From: Limnomonas spitsbergensis
Taxonomy: Eukaryota; Chlorophyta; Chlorophyceae; Chlamydomonadales
Assembly (NCBI GenBank): GCA_037349105.1
Contig: JAYJMM010000105.1
Span: 1,984,001 to 2,048,000, forward strand
DNA length: 64,000 bases
Reading direction: 5' to 3'
Shown: piece by piece, positions 11,297 to 25,000 of the stretch
Layout of the letters: each line of letters opens with the position of its first letter
Position numbering within the stretch: the stretch's first letter is position 1
The notes under the pieces: generated by a model
Database searches by the model: none
What the model saw: only the letters and a program-made list of their open reading frames with translations
What the model was told of the DNA's origin: nothing
Program-made: the position numbers and the translations under genes

Positions 11297-11519
11297 TAAA
11301 TCAGGGTAGGGGTTACAGTGATTCGCTCGCTGATTGATCAGTCATGACTGTCCTAATAAGATCTACTTTAGATTGTACCATCTGGTTCTACATTGTCCTC
11401 AGGTGTCGTCAGCACGCAACGCCTGTATCAAGGCGATGAATCGCGCATAATACATACCGGTTGTACACTGCTGGCTATTTGCTCCAACCCATACACCTCT
11501 GGATTTGAACAAGCTGGCG

Positions 11520-14500
11520 ATGTCTCACCCCGAGTCTTTCCCCCCCTCTGAGGAGGCTGCGTCTTCTTCCCACATCAAGGGAAAGGAGTACGATGATATG
11601 TACAATCGGTCCGTGAACAGCCCTGATGAGTTCTGGTCTGCTGAAGCGAGCAGCCTGCTGCACTGGCACAAAAAATGGGACACTGATACGCCAATCTGCA
11701 AGTAAGGTCGATCAGCTCGATTAGATCTGATCTAAAGGAACCGCTTTCGAGTCTCTTATTTTCAAAACTGACCGAAGGTACAACTTCGACACCAGCGTTG
11801 GCCCGGTCAGCATCAAGTGGTTCGAAGGCTCTGAAACCAACCTGTGTTACAACGCCTTGGATCGTCACATCGTGGCAGGCCATGGTAGCCGTGTCGCCTT
11901 TTACTGGTGTGTGCACCTGGCAACAGCACTGATCCTGTGTGTGAGGGCAATGCAGCATGGAGGCATGCCATGCATGGGGTCCATGCAGCATGGCTTCCTG
12001 CTATGCGTAAGAGCCATGCAGTGCACTGGGTATCCTGCATGTATTGGTATAAAGCTGTCCTAAATTTGTATCCCACTCTCCAGACCTTACAAGACCTTAC
12101 TCTGAAACCCTGCAGTTCTTGGGGGCTGCCTAAGACCTGCACAATTTCCAGCCAAAGATTCTCAGTATTTTCCATCATTTCATCAACAGCCAATGTGATG
12201 CCCCGGTCTGACCCATCCGGAGTACCCATTCAAGGCAGCTTATTGTTCGACAGAGGTGGCGACGATTTCCAGCATCGGGCTGCAGTGTTCCGGAAAAGGC
12301 TGCTTGGGCAATTATTGCACAAATTATTATCAGTTCAAACATGCCGAAGAGACTGACAGCGCTGGCTCCATGGACCATGGCTGTGCCGCAGGGAGGGCAA
12401 CGACGTGGAGCATTCAAGCACCACGACTTACGCGCAGCTCTTGGAGCTGGTCTGCCAGATTGCAAACTACATGACCAGCATTGGCATTAAGAAGGGTGAC
12501 GACGTCACCATCTACATGCCCATGATTCCGGAGCTGCCCGCCACCATGGTGAGGGAGGTCGAGATGGCAGCATGTTCTCAAGCTCCCTGGGTAGCTGGAA
12601 CAAGATGTGGGACACTGCTTTACAAGCTGTGGCTTGCTTGCTACCTGCTTAAAAATACCTGCATACCGGTATGCAGGTCTGCCTGGCATTGCTGCCTAGT
12701 TGGATATACCTAACCTGCTACCCTGCTCTGGTGGCTACCTGGCTGGCATTGCGGCTGGTACTAGCTGGCCCACTTTGCCATCTGGCTAGCTGGCCGGTGT
12801 TTAGGCTGGCTGACTGGCTAGCATTGGTGGCTGGAGGCTTGACAATGACTGCTTAACCCCTGTAGTTTGCACTGGCAGTCTGGCACTTTGGCTGGTATCG
12901 GTGCTGTGGCGCTCCATTTCTGCTTAACTCTGCCTACCTGGCTCGTGGCCTACACCGATTTTCTGCCTGGCTACCTAACTTGTAGTCTGTGCTTGACTGT
13001 GCTGGTCTGGCTGGACGTAAGGCCATGGCTGGGTTGTTTGCAGACAGCCACCACATAGTATAAAACAAAAGCTGTTACCGGTATTCGAAAGAAAAACGTG
13101 GTTCCGTTGCGCTTCCATGATCTGTGAGCAATGGCACGGATCAAGCTGGCCATATGTGAACGTTTGTATGTGTATGTGGTAATGCTCTTATGGTGGCTAT
13201 TATGTATGCTTACACTCAACAGCCTTCTGTGTTTGTGTGAGCGTGTCACCCTATTTCTGCATTCTTGGCCTGCAGCTTGCGTGCACCCGCATTGGAGCGA
13301 TCCACAGCGTCGTATTTGCTGGCTTTAGCGCGGAGGCCCTGGCAAGCCGCATTATAGACAGCAAGCCAAGACTGGTGGTGACGGCGACCGGATCCAGGCG
13401 CGGCGCCAAGGTGAGACCGCCCTGCATCTCCCGACTGAGGCCGGCGTTGTCACAGCTTGGGTCGGAGAATGTCGAATTGTTTATGCTGATAGCTGTGCTC
13501 CAGGTGTTGCCGTGCTTCTCTGTTTCGGCTGTTTATGAGTCGAAGCTGCCAGGACCATGCCTTGGAAAAAATCCCACTCATCAGCCGCTGATAGAGGTGC
13601 AGGAGAGCATGCCCTACATTCTCAGCGGCTCCCAGGCGTTCTTCTGAGTCCTCTTCTTGGGCTGGTGGTTGTCCATTGCCATGAACAATGGACAGGGTAA
13701 TCAACGACCATGCCCAGCTCCACATCACTGGACACGCGCTTAACATGGCCAAGCTATCTCCCACTGTTCTCTTTGCCCTTTGCTTGCAACCAGTGTCCCT
13801 GTGCCCGCATACCCCGAGTGCGCAGGAGATCCCGCTGAAGCCCATCGTGGACGAGGCGCTCGACATCTGTGAGAAGCAGGGACACACGGTGCAGGTAACG
13901 TCACACCTTGGTTCTACATGTTCAAGTTTGTCTGCCTTGCTCCCTGCCCTCACCTTCTCCTTGCCGCATTCCCTGCCCTGCCCCACTTGCTGCCCTGCCT
14001 CGGTTCCTGCTAAGCTTGAACAGGGCCCTGCAGCTTTTTGATGGGATTCAGTAATCGCATCAGAAGCAGCTGTTTTTCTTGCTGTCAGTTGACTGTGTCT
14101 CCGTGGCTGCCTTTGACTTGCAATCCCTGCCCACAAGCGAGGACATCATGCCTGATTGCCTGCCCAATTGCAAATGATGCCGCTCCTGATAAATCATGGA
14201 CTGCTACACTATATACCGGTTATAGGGATGCTGGTGTGATGGATTACATACACACGCGTGCTTCTCTGCCCCCTGGTGGCCTGCAGGCCTGCCTTCTTTA
14301 CGATCACGCCCTGGCTGTGAGGAAAGACAGCGTCGCTTTCAAAGCAAGCAGGGATGTGTGGTGGAAGGACGCGGTGCTGGTTCAGCCGATTGCATGCCCG
14401 GTGGTGTGGATGGGGGCGGAGGAACCGCTTTTCAAACTCTATACCTCTGGCTCTACAGGTGTGTCTGGGCGTTGAACTTTGACGGCTTGACAGTTGGCAT

Positions 14501-17500
14501 CAAAGGCTGGGTTCTCAGCCTCAATTTGGGGAATTGAAGCAACCTAGATGCTGTGCACATCTGCATTCAAACTGGATTGGAACACACTTATGCCACCCTC
14601 TTTGGAGGTGAAATATGTAAGTGAAAGTGCAAACTTGAAATCCATAAAATGTGAGGTTGTCAGTCATGTTGTGGGGGATGCTTCCCTTCATTATATTTTG
14701 GTGTGTTTTTATATTTTCATTGGGTTTCCCCTCAGTCCCATGATGTTTGTAAGCCATACGATCAGCTGCTACCCTGCGCTTTATGTACACTCAGGCAAGC
14801 CCAAGGCTGTGTTGCACTCGACAGCTGGCTACGCAGTGGGCGCTGCTGCCACATTCAAGTACGTGTTTGACTACAAGGCGACGGACATCTACTGGTGCAC
14901 GGCAGACTGCGGGTGGATCACCGGGCACACATATGTCACCTATGGTGAGGAGAACAGCTTCGGGAAGGTTGACTGGCTTGATATATGATTGTACTCCCTG
15001 CCTCCCCTCTCAGGTTATGTGGGTTTTCTTGTCAACATACAAGAGGTATGGCATACCGGTATAAGAGATCAGTCCTTCAGTGTCTTTAAGTACAGGCATG
15101 TTGTTTGGGTAGTCATACCTAACCTGGAGGCTCTGATCAGAGCCTGATCAGAGCCATATGGTCAGCTATGAATGCCAAGCAGTTCCGCTTGTCCTTGCAG
15201 AAACTCCAGGACAGATCTCTCGTGTATTCATGTATTCCATCTCTTGCACTTTGACAAGAAAACCCGCGTAACCTGGGGGGAAGGGAGGGAGTACAATCAT
15301 GCAGTCATATATCAAGCTTCAAGGCTGAGGGCACAGAGCACAAGGATATCAAAGAGATTGCCCGTGGTCCCGTACCAGGGTGAATCGTGTGAGCAGCCAG
15401 GAGATTGCCAGCACCAGGCTTTACAGTACGAGCAGCCCATTGTTTTCTGCATATGGATGAAGTGCCTGAGGTTTGCGCCAGGACGGTTGGGACTCCAGCG
15501 GCTGCATGTGTGTTCAGCGCTGGAGGTGACCGAGCTGCTGCTTGTCAACATGTGCCCGCAGGCCCGCTGTTCAGCTGTGCCTCGCAAGTGCTGTTTGAGG
15601 GCGTGCCGACCTACCCTGATGCGGGGCGGTGCTGGCAGTTGGTGGATAAGCTGAAGGTGGGTCAAGGGAGCGTGGGATCCTGTGAGCAGGCGTTGCGGCT
15701 ATGTGGCATGGAGGAGGGTCCCAAGGCGCATGCGTGTGGATTCCACTGTGAAACAGCATAAGGTGGGTCCGATGAGCCTCTGGATCCTGTCAGCGTGCTG
15801 TGCATATTTCTTTTAAAATCTCCAATTGTTTGAAACTGCCTGCGCGCGAGGTACCGGTGCTGCAGTTTTTAGACTGCGGCAATATGGGAGAGTAGGCGAG
15901 GCTCCTGAGCGCATGCTTGTTTGAGGCAGGCCACCCGCTGCAGCGGGGGTGTCCATCTTTCTTGGGCATGCTGAGAAATGCCGCGTCCTTTCAAGGCTGC
16001 GTGTGTTGTCCTCAGCGATCAGCCGCTCCATCCAGGAGGCTGCATGTTCGGACATGGAAGTCTGCCCTCTTTGATAAGGAGCGGTCGCGATGTAAAGAAA
16101 GGCTTCATCATCCTGACAAGCAGCTGGAGAGGCTTTGCCCACTTCGACCTAGGGTAGTTGCATGGAAAGGAATGCTGCGCGCTTGCCAAGAGCCTTCCAG
16201 CGAAATTACAGCAAAAATCTGTGAAAGAAAGGTAGCATGACCCTATACACACTTTGAGTGACTAGTTTGGTCCTATTACTCAATTTGGTTGCAGAAACAC
16301 GATTCATGACGGCCAGCATAGCCAGCAAACCGAGGACACAATCTGTCCCTTTGCGGCCTCCACGGCCCTGACACTGCGCTGCGCCCCTTCTGCAGCCCTC
16401 CCCTGCACTATGTGCCTCAAATGTGCAAGCATGCGGTGACCCTTCTTGCAGGTCACAATTTTCTACACGGCCCCCACAGCCATCCGCGCACTACATGCTA
16501 AGGGGGATTCCCATGTGACCAAGTACCAGCGGACGAGCCTGAGGCTACTGGGAACAGTGGGGGAGCCAATCAACCCTGGTAGGAGCATGGGGGAGATTGC
16601 GCATCTCCAGTGGTCCCTTTTATTGTGACTCAGATACATGTCAGCTACACTCTGTATGCTAGCCGGAGGCCCCGTTTGTGGCCAGCCTTGATCTGCTTTG
16701 GCCACCAGTTGTAGGCTGGTCCAGGTTTGGTCTTGATTGGGCCGCCAAAGGCGACCTGCCGAATTAGGATTTGTAGCCGGAAAAATAAACACTTTGCATC
16801 CACCAGGTCTCGGCGATTGATAATCTGGCTGCTGGGTCAAACACATGCTGTGAAGGGGTGAAGGAGGCTTGCTTAACGAGCTACTGCTAAAACAATCTGC
16901 AGCTGCTGGATGCAGCTAGCTGAGGCAAACCTCCTAAGAAATCACGAAGCCTGATCTGTTGTTTCTTGTGCTGCCCAATTCTGCAATGCTTTCACGACAC
17001 CTATTAAATTGTCATGTATGCGATGCAATGGTCTCACGATGCCTGTCAATGTGCTCTGTCTGCTGCAAACCTGCAATGCTCTCATGATGTTTGCATACCG
17101 GTAGTTGTCATGTGTGCTGCAATCCTCTCGCAATGTAAGTCACAATGTCATGCCTGTGCAGATGCCTGGCGCTGGTATTACGAGGTGGTTGGGGGCAGCA
17201 GGTGCGATTCCCTTGGAAGTCATTGCTGGGTGGGTGGGAGCAAAAAGCGCGGTGCATGTGCACGACATCATCCCACCCTACCCTCATCCCACGTCCCACA
17301 TCTCAACCTGTCATTCCAAATCCCTTCTCCTACCCCATCGCATCCCCTACAGCCTCATCCCACTCCATCCCCATACTAATCCTACATTGCCAGCATACCT
17401 CCCATCCCACCCTACCCATTCCCATCCCACCTTACTTATCTCCCACCCCAACCTACCCTATCCCACCTTATCCCACCTTACTCCACCCCCCCCCAGTCCA

Positions 17501-20500
17501 CCCTACCCCACCCCACCCCCTCCATTCCAAGATACCCCACCTCACCCCACCCTACCCCACCCCATCTTCCATTCCATATTTCATCCCACCCCACCCATTT
17601 CATTCCAAGATACCCCATCTCACCCCACCCTACCCCATCCCAACATCCATTCCATCGCACCCCACCCCATCTTCCATTCCATCTCACCCCACCCCATCTT
17701 CCATTCCATCTCACCCCACCCCATGTTCCATTCCATCTCACCCCACCCCATGTTCCATTCCATCTCACCCCACCCCATCTTCCATTCCATCTCACCCCAC
17801 CCCATGTTCCATTCCATCTCACCCCACCCCATGTTCCATTCCATCTCACCCCACCCCATCTTCCATTCCATCTCACCCCACCCCATCTTCCATTCCATCT
17901 CACCCACCCCATTTTCCATTCCATCTCACCCCACCCCATCTTCCATTCCATCTCACCCCACCCCATCTTCCATCCCATCTCACCCCACCCCACCCCATCT
18001 TCCATCCCATCTCACCCACCCCATCTTCCATTCCATCTCACCCCACCCCATCTTCCATTCCATCTCACCCACCCCATCTTCCATTCCATCTCACCCCACC
18101 CCATGTTCCATTCCATCTCACCCCACCCCATCTTCCATTCCATCTCACCCCACCCCATCTTCCATTCCATCTCACCCCACCCCATCTTCCATTCCATGTC
18201 ACCCCACCCCATCTTCCATCCCACCCTACCCATTCCCATCCCACCTTTCTTATCTCCCACCCCAACCTACCCTATCCCACCTTATCCCACCTTACTCCAC
18301 CCCCCCCCCCCCAGTCCACCCTTCCCCACCCCACCCCCTCCATTCCAAGATACCCCACCTCACCCCACCCTACCCCACCCCATCTTCCATTCCATATTTC
18401 CATCCCACCCCACCCATTTCATTCCAAGATACCCCATCTCACCCCACCCTACCCCATCCCAACATCCATTCCATCGCACCCCACCCCATCTTCCATTCCA
18501 TCTCACCCCACCCCATGTTCCATTCCATCTCACCCCACCCCATGTTCCATTCCATCTCACCCCACCCCATCTTCCATTCCATCTCACCCACCCCATCTTC
18601 CATTCCATCTCACCCCACCCCATGTTCCATTCCATCTCACCCCACCCCATGTTCCATTCCATCTCACCCCACCCCATCTTCCATCCCATCTCACCCCACC
18701 CCATCTTCCATTCCATCTCACCCCACCCCATGTTCCATTCCATCTCACCCCACCCCATCTTCCATTCCATCTCACCCCACCCCATGTTCCATTCCATCTC
18801 ACCCCACCCCATGTTCCATTCCATCTCACCCCACCCCATGTTCCATTCCATCTCACCCCACCCCATGTTCCATTCCATCTCACCCCACCCCATCTTCCAT
18901 CCCATCTCACCCCACCCCATGTTCCATTCCATCTCACCCCACCCCATCTTCCATCCCATCTCACCCCACCCCATCTTCCATTCCATATCACCCCACCCCA
19001 TGTTCCATTCCATCTCACCCCACCCCATCTTCCATCCCATCTCACCCCACCTCATGCCACAGTACTCCATCCTACACCGTCTCACCCCACCCCAACTCTC
19101 ACCTTATCCCACCCTACCCCACATTATCTCCCACTCCATCCCATCCCATCCTCGTCCTCATAATCACACGCCCATTCTCCCCTTGACCCCCACCCTCTGT
19201 TAGGTGCCCCATCATGGACACATGGTGGCAGACGGAAACAGGCGCACACATGATCACTCCACTGGTCGGCAGCACGACGCTCAAGCCAGGGTCGGCCACG
19301 CTGCCCTTCTTCGGCGTAGAGCCCTGTATCTGTGACGAGAAGGGCAATGAGATCCTTGTAAGCAAGACGGGGGACGATGAGCATGGATAGGGGCCATGTG
19401 GGGGGGAGTAGATTGGAGGCTTGCATGTGGCATGGCACACAGACGTGAAAGTGAGGGAACAAAGCGAAAGGAACAAACACGAGTCTGTGATATTCATATC
19501 GCACAGCTGCTGTGGTATGCATGTCTTACTGCTGTGTTGCATGTATGTCGTACTTCTGGTGTGGTACATATCATATTGATGCTTGTTATGTAGGCCGTAC
19601 ACTCGTACTGCTTTCCTGATGTAAATGCTGTTTTGTTGCTGTGGTTGTCGTGGTACTACTGTCACATGCACCTTGTACACTGCTATGGTGTAAATGTCGA
19701 GCTGTTGCTGATGTCTGCAAGCTGTACTGCTTCTGTCAAATGAACATGGTGCTGCTGCTGCTTTCCTTGTAGTGCTGCTGTGACTGTACATATCGATCGT
19801 CAGGATCAGGCTGCTGTCGAGACTGGCAACGACCGTCATTGCTGCTGTTGCTTCTGCTGCTGCTGTCGTTGTTGCTCAGGGGGAAGGGGAGGGCATGCTG
19901 ATGATCAAGAAGCCATGGCCGTCCATGATGCGTACGGTGGCAGGAGATCACGGCCGCTTTGAAGCAACGTACTTCAGCATGGTCAAGGTGCGGGGCAGTT
20001 TTGTTGTTTCAGGCGACCCTCGGATCATAGTCCCCCCTCGGATCATAGACCCCCTCGGATCATAGTCCCCCCTCGGATCATAGACCTCCTCGGATCATAG
20101 TCCCCCCTCGGATCATAGACCCCCCTCGGATCATAGTCCCCCCTCGGATCATAGTCCCCCCTCGGATCATAGTCCCCCCTCGGATCATAGTCCCCCCTCG
20201 GATCATAGTCCCCCCTCGGATCATAGTCCCCCCTCGGATCATAGTCCCCCCTCGGATCATAGTCCCCCCTCAGATCATAGGTCCCCCCTCCGATCATAGT
20301 CCCCCCTCGGATCATAGTCCGCCCTCGGATCACAGGTCTTCCCTCGGATCATAGGTCCCCCCTTGGATCATAGGTCCCCCCTCGGATCATAGTCCCCCCT
20401 CGGATCATAGTCCACCCTCGGATCATAGTCCCCCCTCGGATCATAGTCCCCCCTCGGATCATAGTCCCCCCTCGGATCATAGTCCCCCCTCGGATCATAG

Positions 20501-23039
20501 TCCCCCCTCGGATCATAGTCCCCCCTCGGATCATAGTCCACCCTCGGATCATAGTCCCCCCTCGGATCATAGTCCCCCCTCGGATCATAGTCCCCCCTCG
20601 GATCATAGTCCCCCCTCGGATCATAGTCCACCCTCGGATCATAGTCCCCCCTCGGATCATAGTCCCCCCTCGGATCATAGTCCACCCTCGGATCATTGTC
20701 CACCCTCGGATCATAGTCCACCCTCGGATCATAGTCCACCCTCGGATCATAGTCCACCCTCGGATCATAGGTCCACCCCACGGGAAAGGCCCGATTGGTG
20801 CCGTACCTTGACAGACACAGCTAAGCAGCATGACTGGTGGCGCATGGGGCCTCAGGCCGGAGGCCAGGAGGTAGATGAAGTAGCTGAACCATGCAAAAAT
20901 TACACTGGTGCAGAGCAGACTTGTGTGTCTTGTTGCGGCAGGCTGGAGAAAGCAAGGCTGCGTCTGGTTCGGTAGAGTTCAAAAAAGAGAGAGGGAAATA
21001 ATATGTATATATATTTTTTGTATACCGTATATAGGTTAAAAAGTTGGGAAAGTTGAACTGTGGCAGCTGGGGTGCGTGCTGTTGCTCTCACTTGTGCGCA
21101 TGGATCTAGGCCGCAGGTCTGACGTAAACGGTGGTTCGCATGGAGCGTGTCTGTTCAAGGCGCACGGCGAGCTGCATGCACACCGCTGCTGGCATGCCAC
21201 GTGCTAGGTTGCCGGTTATGGGGTATCTGTCCTCTGGGGCTTGTACCATACGACATTTTTCATCCACCCTGGCTGGGGAATCCAGCCTGCTTGATTCTCA
21301 GCAATACCAGATGACATTTTGCCTTGCACCTGCTGGCCCCATCCAGGCTGCACCTACCCCGGTTGCCCATGCGCCTGCTGCCATCCTTTTATTTAATCTC
21401 TGTAGTCTCCTCTCGTGTGGCCCTGGACAAGCTGTCTGACTGGCTCACTGCTCTCAACCCAAGTGCATGCTGTTTGCCTGCCTGTCTGCCTGCATTTAAG
21501 TTGAAAGCTAATTGAAAGCTGTTAACCTGACTGACAGCACTCAAAGTCAGGGCAAGTTCTCCGACTGACAGACAGCTCTCAAATTCACGGCCAGCTCTCT
21601 GACTGCCTGACTGACTGACATCTCACATCCAGGGAATGTACTTCACTGGCGACGGCTGCCGCCGTGATGCTGACGGGTATTACTGGATCATCGGACGCAT
21701 CGACGACGTAATTAACATCAGCGGGCACCGCATCGGGACCGCCGAGGTCGAGTCGGCGCTGGTGAACCATCCGGCATGCGCAGAGGCGGCGGTGGTGCCA
21801 GTGGAGCATGCTATTAAGGTGGGGAGGGAAGGAGGCAGGGAGGGTGCTGGGAGGAAGGTCAGTGAGAGGGGACTGCAGGCAGGATGGCGCTACTTCCTCA
21901 GACTTCGCGGTGCGCAGGCGCACAGTGGCAGTGCCGGTGGTTTGTGAATGTTTGAAAAGGGCGGACCTCCACGTCGCCCCCCCCCCCTGTTTCCCGCACT
22001 GTCTCCGATGTCCCGAGCCCTCTACCTGCCTCTGTCATCCAACCCAGGGCCAGGCTATCTACGCTTTTGTGACCCTGATGGAGGACCATGCGCATCCACC
22101 CGCGGACTCTGCGAGCCTGAGGGCTGAGCTCATCAAGGAAGTGAGGAAGGCCATTGGAGCCATTGCCACGCCCGACTTCATCCACTGGGTGAGAGGGCTT
22201 GTCTTTTGCTTAGACTGAAATTTTTTGAGGCTGGCTGCTTAACCCCTACAATATGAGGTGTGGAAAGGAATTAGTTTGTTTATTGGTTGAGGTGTGGAGG
22301 TATGTTCATACCTGGGTGAGAGAAAGGAAGGAGGTCATTCGCCCCCCTGCCACCTCGAGGGGCGTGAGAGCTGCGTGATTAGCGGAGACTGGGGGACGCA
22401 TATAGCAGGTATCTGCTGCTGCTATTTTTAATCAAAGACTGCAAGTAAATCAAGAGGGCCTGGGATAGTCTGGGAGGCCTCTAGTTTGGCTGAAGGATGG
22501 GTCATTGCTTCTATGCTGGATGTGATGGGTATTTTTAAATTCAATTCACTGCAATTTACTTCAAGACTACTGGTATATTTGAACGTCAATTGTTTTGTTT
22601 AAACAGTTGACCATCTATCCATCATGGTATGCTTTCCATCGACTGCATGCCGCCCACCGTATGTGCGCAGGCCCCTGGTCTGCCCAAAACACGGTCGGGG
22701 AAGATCATGCGCCGCATCCTGCGCAAGATTGCCAACAAGGTGCGTGCACCTGCTCATGAATATCGGCACCTCCAAGATAAGTTTCGCATTGCTGCCCCCC
22801 CCCCCCTCTGCTCCTGACCTGGGCCTTGAGTTATGCGCCTGCAGAAGTAGCCTTCAACCCTCCCTCAGCACGTGGTCCTGCACCTAAAGGGGTGTGAGCC
22901 CCAAAGCTATTGCATGCAACTGTACCCTATATCCCCGTCCTTCCGATTTGGTGCTTAGGAGGAAGACTCTCTTGGTGACATCAGCACCCTGGCGGATCCC
23001 TCGGTGGTCGAGACGCTCATCAAGATGAGGGGGAAGTGA
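11520..23039 (+). CDS. ACS: Acetyl-CoA synthetase (AMP-forming), 16 exons, 664 aa
   Basis: Exons 11520..11701, 11778..11906, 12392..12548, 13276..13410, 13826..13894, 14287..14458, 14795..14944, 15562..15656, 16452..16578, 17162..17201, 19204..19357, 19880..19987, 21633..21818, 22048..22188, 22671..22739, 22959..23039. Every junction is GT-AG and in phase, and the length fits the family (about 650). The enzyme activates acetate to acetyl-AMP and then acetyl-CoA. Motifs: phosphate loop YTSGSTGKPK (about 273-285), [20 protein letters not shown] (about 425-432), YFTGDG (about 509-514), [13 protein letters not shown] and [15 protein letters not shown], whose Lys (about 626) is the catalytic residue that is acetylated in bacterial homologues. 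The start MSHPES shows no clear transit peptide, suggesting the cytosol. Introns 10 and 12 contain long minisatellites. Confidence 0.97.
17202..19203. repeat. 27-bp minisatellite filling ACS intron 10
   Basis: Most of this 2-kb intron consists of a C-rich unit close to CACCCCATCTTCCATTCCAT plus CTCACCC (27 bases). There are about 20 units at 17660-18220 and about 20 more at 18480-19060. Units come in two main variants (CATCTTCC and CATGTTCC). A non-unit spacer (CTTATCTCCCACCCCAACC...) occurs at about 17433 and again at about 18250, so the array is itself duplicated with a period near 815 bases. Because 27 is a multiple of 3, long frames appear on both strands; they are repeat artefacts. Confidence 0.93.
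20022..20779. repeat. 18-bp minisatellite in ACS intron 12
   Basis: About 42 head-to-tail copies of CGGATCATAGTCCCCCCT occur, with occasional CCACCCT variants and one-base insertions (ATAGGTCC). The unit length is a multiple of three, which creates artificial frames on the minus strand (MIRGGT repeats). The array lies wholly within the intron 19988-21632. Confidence 0.93.
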
Positions 23040-24229
23040 GGGGATGCACTGGATCAGGCAGGAAGCACGCTGGGCTTTCGTCAGGCCTCTCATGTGATGG
23101 AGCCTTGCCCTGAAGATGTGGGGCATGCGACTTAGCAGGTCCTTAGGGCTGGTAGAGGGTAGTGTGGACACCGGGCGCGTCTATGTCCTGCCTGCAGCCT
23201 GGGAGTTGCCACCAGCTGGGCCCATGGCATGGCTTTGAAATCGACCTTATCTTTGACATTAAAGCTTCTTTTTTTATTTCCAGGAGCAGGTTGCTTCACC
23301 ATTGGTCCACACGCAGTGCGCTAGGCAGATATTAGTGTGCTTGAGGGTGGTGAGGTGCTCCCCACTTCTTTTTGCCAAAGTTGCGGCAACCTTGCCAGTT
23401 GCCACCCATCCTACCATACCCTTGCCACCCATCCTACCGTCCACCAGCTCTTTAGCCCCCTGTCTCCTCAACTAGCCATATGTGTGCTGCTAAGCTGGCG
23501 GTACTTCATGCCCATAAAACGAGCACTCTGTGCATGTCCAGAATAGTGATGGTTCACTCTACACTCTTTTGCTGCTACGTCCAATGATTTAGGATGTCGC
23601 CTGGACACCCTTGCCATGCTTTATGCAAGGACCGTCTGAAACGGCAAGGGAGTCCCAACCTTGCCTCATCGCTTTGGGTGTTTGGTGGCTTGATGAAGCT
23701 GAATGTGGAATATTAGAGCCTGGCTGGTGATGTCGTGTTTATTAAGGGCGCTCATTCCCATATTAAATTAATGCAGGATTTGTTCCTCTGCCATTGGTTA
23801 CTAGTTGTGTTTTGGGCAATGGTTTTCTTCTGAAATGAGTATTAGTGTCTGATCTGGTTTGTGAATGTTCCATACATTCTTAAATTTCCTGTGTACCTCT
23901 GCACTGAGGAAATTCCACCAAAAGCTCGTAAGCGGTGTAGGCCTTGTTGCTTCCATGCATGCCAATGACATCACACCTCAGCGCCCTGTTCAATAAGGTC
24001 GGTCGCCTGGGCGCTTAACTGTCTGGTTGGGAGGAAACTTAAGGCATGAGGGAGGGAAGGAAGACGAAGGTGGATAATGCCCCCCCCCTAAAAGGCAGTC
24101 CGAAGATTCACCAGCCCCTGTACAGTCTAGCTTAAAATAAATCAAAAGAAAAGAGAGGAGAAAGCAGATGAGGACTGAAAAGGAAGTCCCTCCCCCCAGT
24201 TTGTGCACATACAGACACGATATTTTGCT

Positions 24230-24440
24230 AGTGTAGCCCCTGGCATGCGCCAGTAGGTTGAAACCAGGCATAGTCGGTGGTCGTATACGATACCCGTGTT
24301 CAGTGGCGGGGTCCCCCGGGCCGATCTTCTCCAACTGCGCCTGCTCGTTCACTACATCCACTAGCGCTAGCACCTCTGTGACGGGTAGATGCTTCAGGTG
24401 AGCTGCTGTCTCATCAATGTGTATCACATCCTCCACAAAA
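24230..24440 (-). other. Possible minus-strand coding remnant
   Basis: The minus strand reads an open segment with protein-like composition: VEDVIHIDETAAHLKHLPVT, then EVLALVDVVNEQAQLEKIGP, then GDPATEHGYRIRPPTMPGFN. I do not recognise the family and could not attach further exons. The codon pattern looks more protein-like than the flanks. It may be an exon of an unrecognised gene or a decayed fragment. Confidence 0.25.
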
Positions 24441-25000
24441 GCCTAGGCCTCCTTGCATACACCGATACAATTGTGAAAACTGTGGCACCCCCTGAGGGGC
24501 CTGTCCAACACCTCTGCCTATGTTAGTCCTTGATGCCAGGGCATTGGAAGCTAACATGTCGCCCCCCACATGCTGGCAATGTACCCTGGCCCAGCTTTGT
24601 TGTCCGCAGCGTGTCCCAAATTGTTGACCATTGCGAAGTTCTCTGGTGTAGCCGTGCGAAGTGCACTGAGCTGCAGCCAGTAGTGTGTGCACACGCGCGC
24701 ACATGATACTGCCATGTGTGCAGATCTCTGTAACCCTGACAATCTGTCAACCCAGATAATTTTCATTTCCTTAAGGAGGTGCATGGATGTTGACCTGAAT
24801 TCGTCTCGCACATCGAACAGACATCATTGCCTTTTCTTTCCATCTGTTCCGCTGGCAAGCTCTTGGGAGACAGGCTCGTTAAGGGCTTCCTCGTTCAAGG
24901 CTTCCAGACTCAGATGCCCTTGTCAATGCCGTTACACCTGTGGGCCCTGCTCAAAAAGGTTCGGCCGCTCAAAAGCACGTCAGTCACGGAACCTTGGTTT

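Noticed and set aside
13450..14136. 228-codon minus-strand frame
   Set aside because: It overlaps a verified ACS exon on the opposite strand and has no family resemblance.
17105..19203. Frames of up to 693 codons with [13 protein letters not shown] repeats on plus and [12 protein letters not shown] repeats on minus
   Set aside because: They arise from a 27-bp minisatellite whose period is divisible by three, located between two verified ACS exons.
20022..20779. Possible CRISPR-like array
   Set aside because: The repeats are contiguous 18-base units without unique spacers, within an intron of a eukaryotic gene.
20043..20831. Minus-strand MIRGGT / YDPRGD repeat proteins
   Set aside because: Artefact of an 18-bp minisatellite inside an ACS intron.
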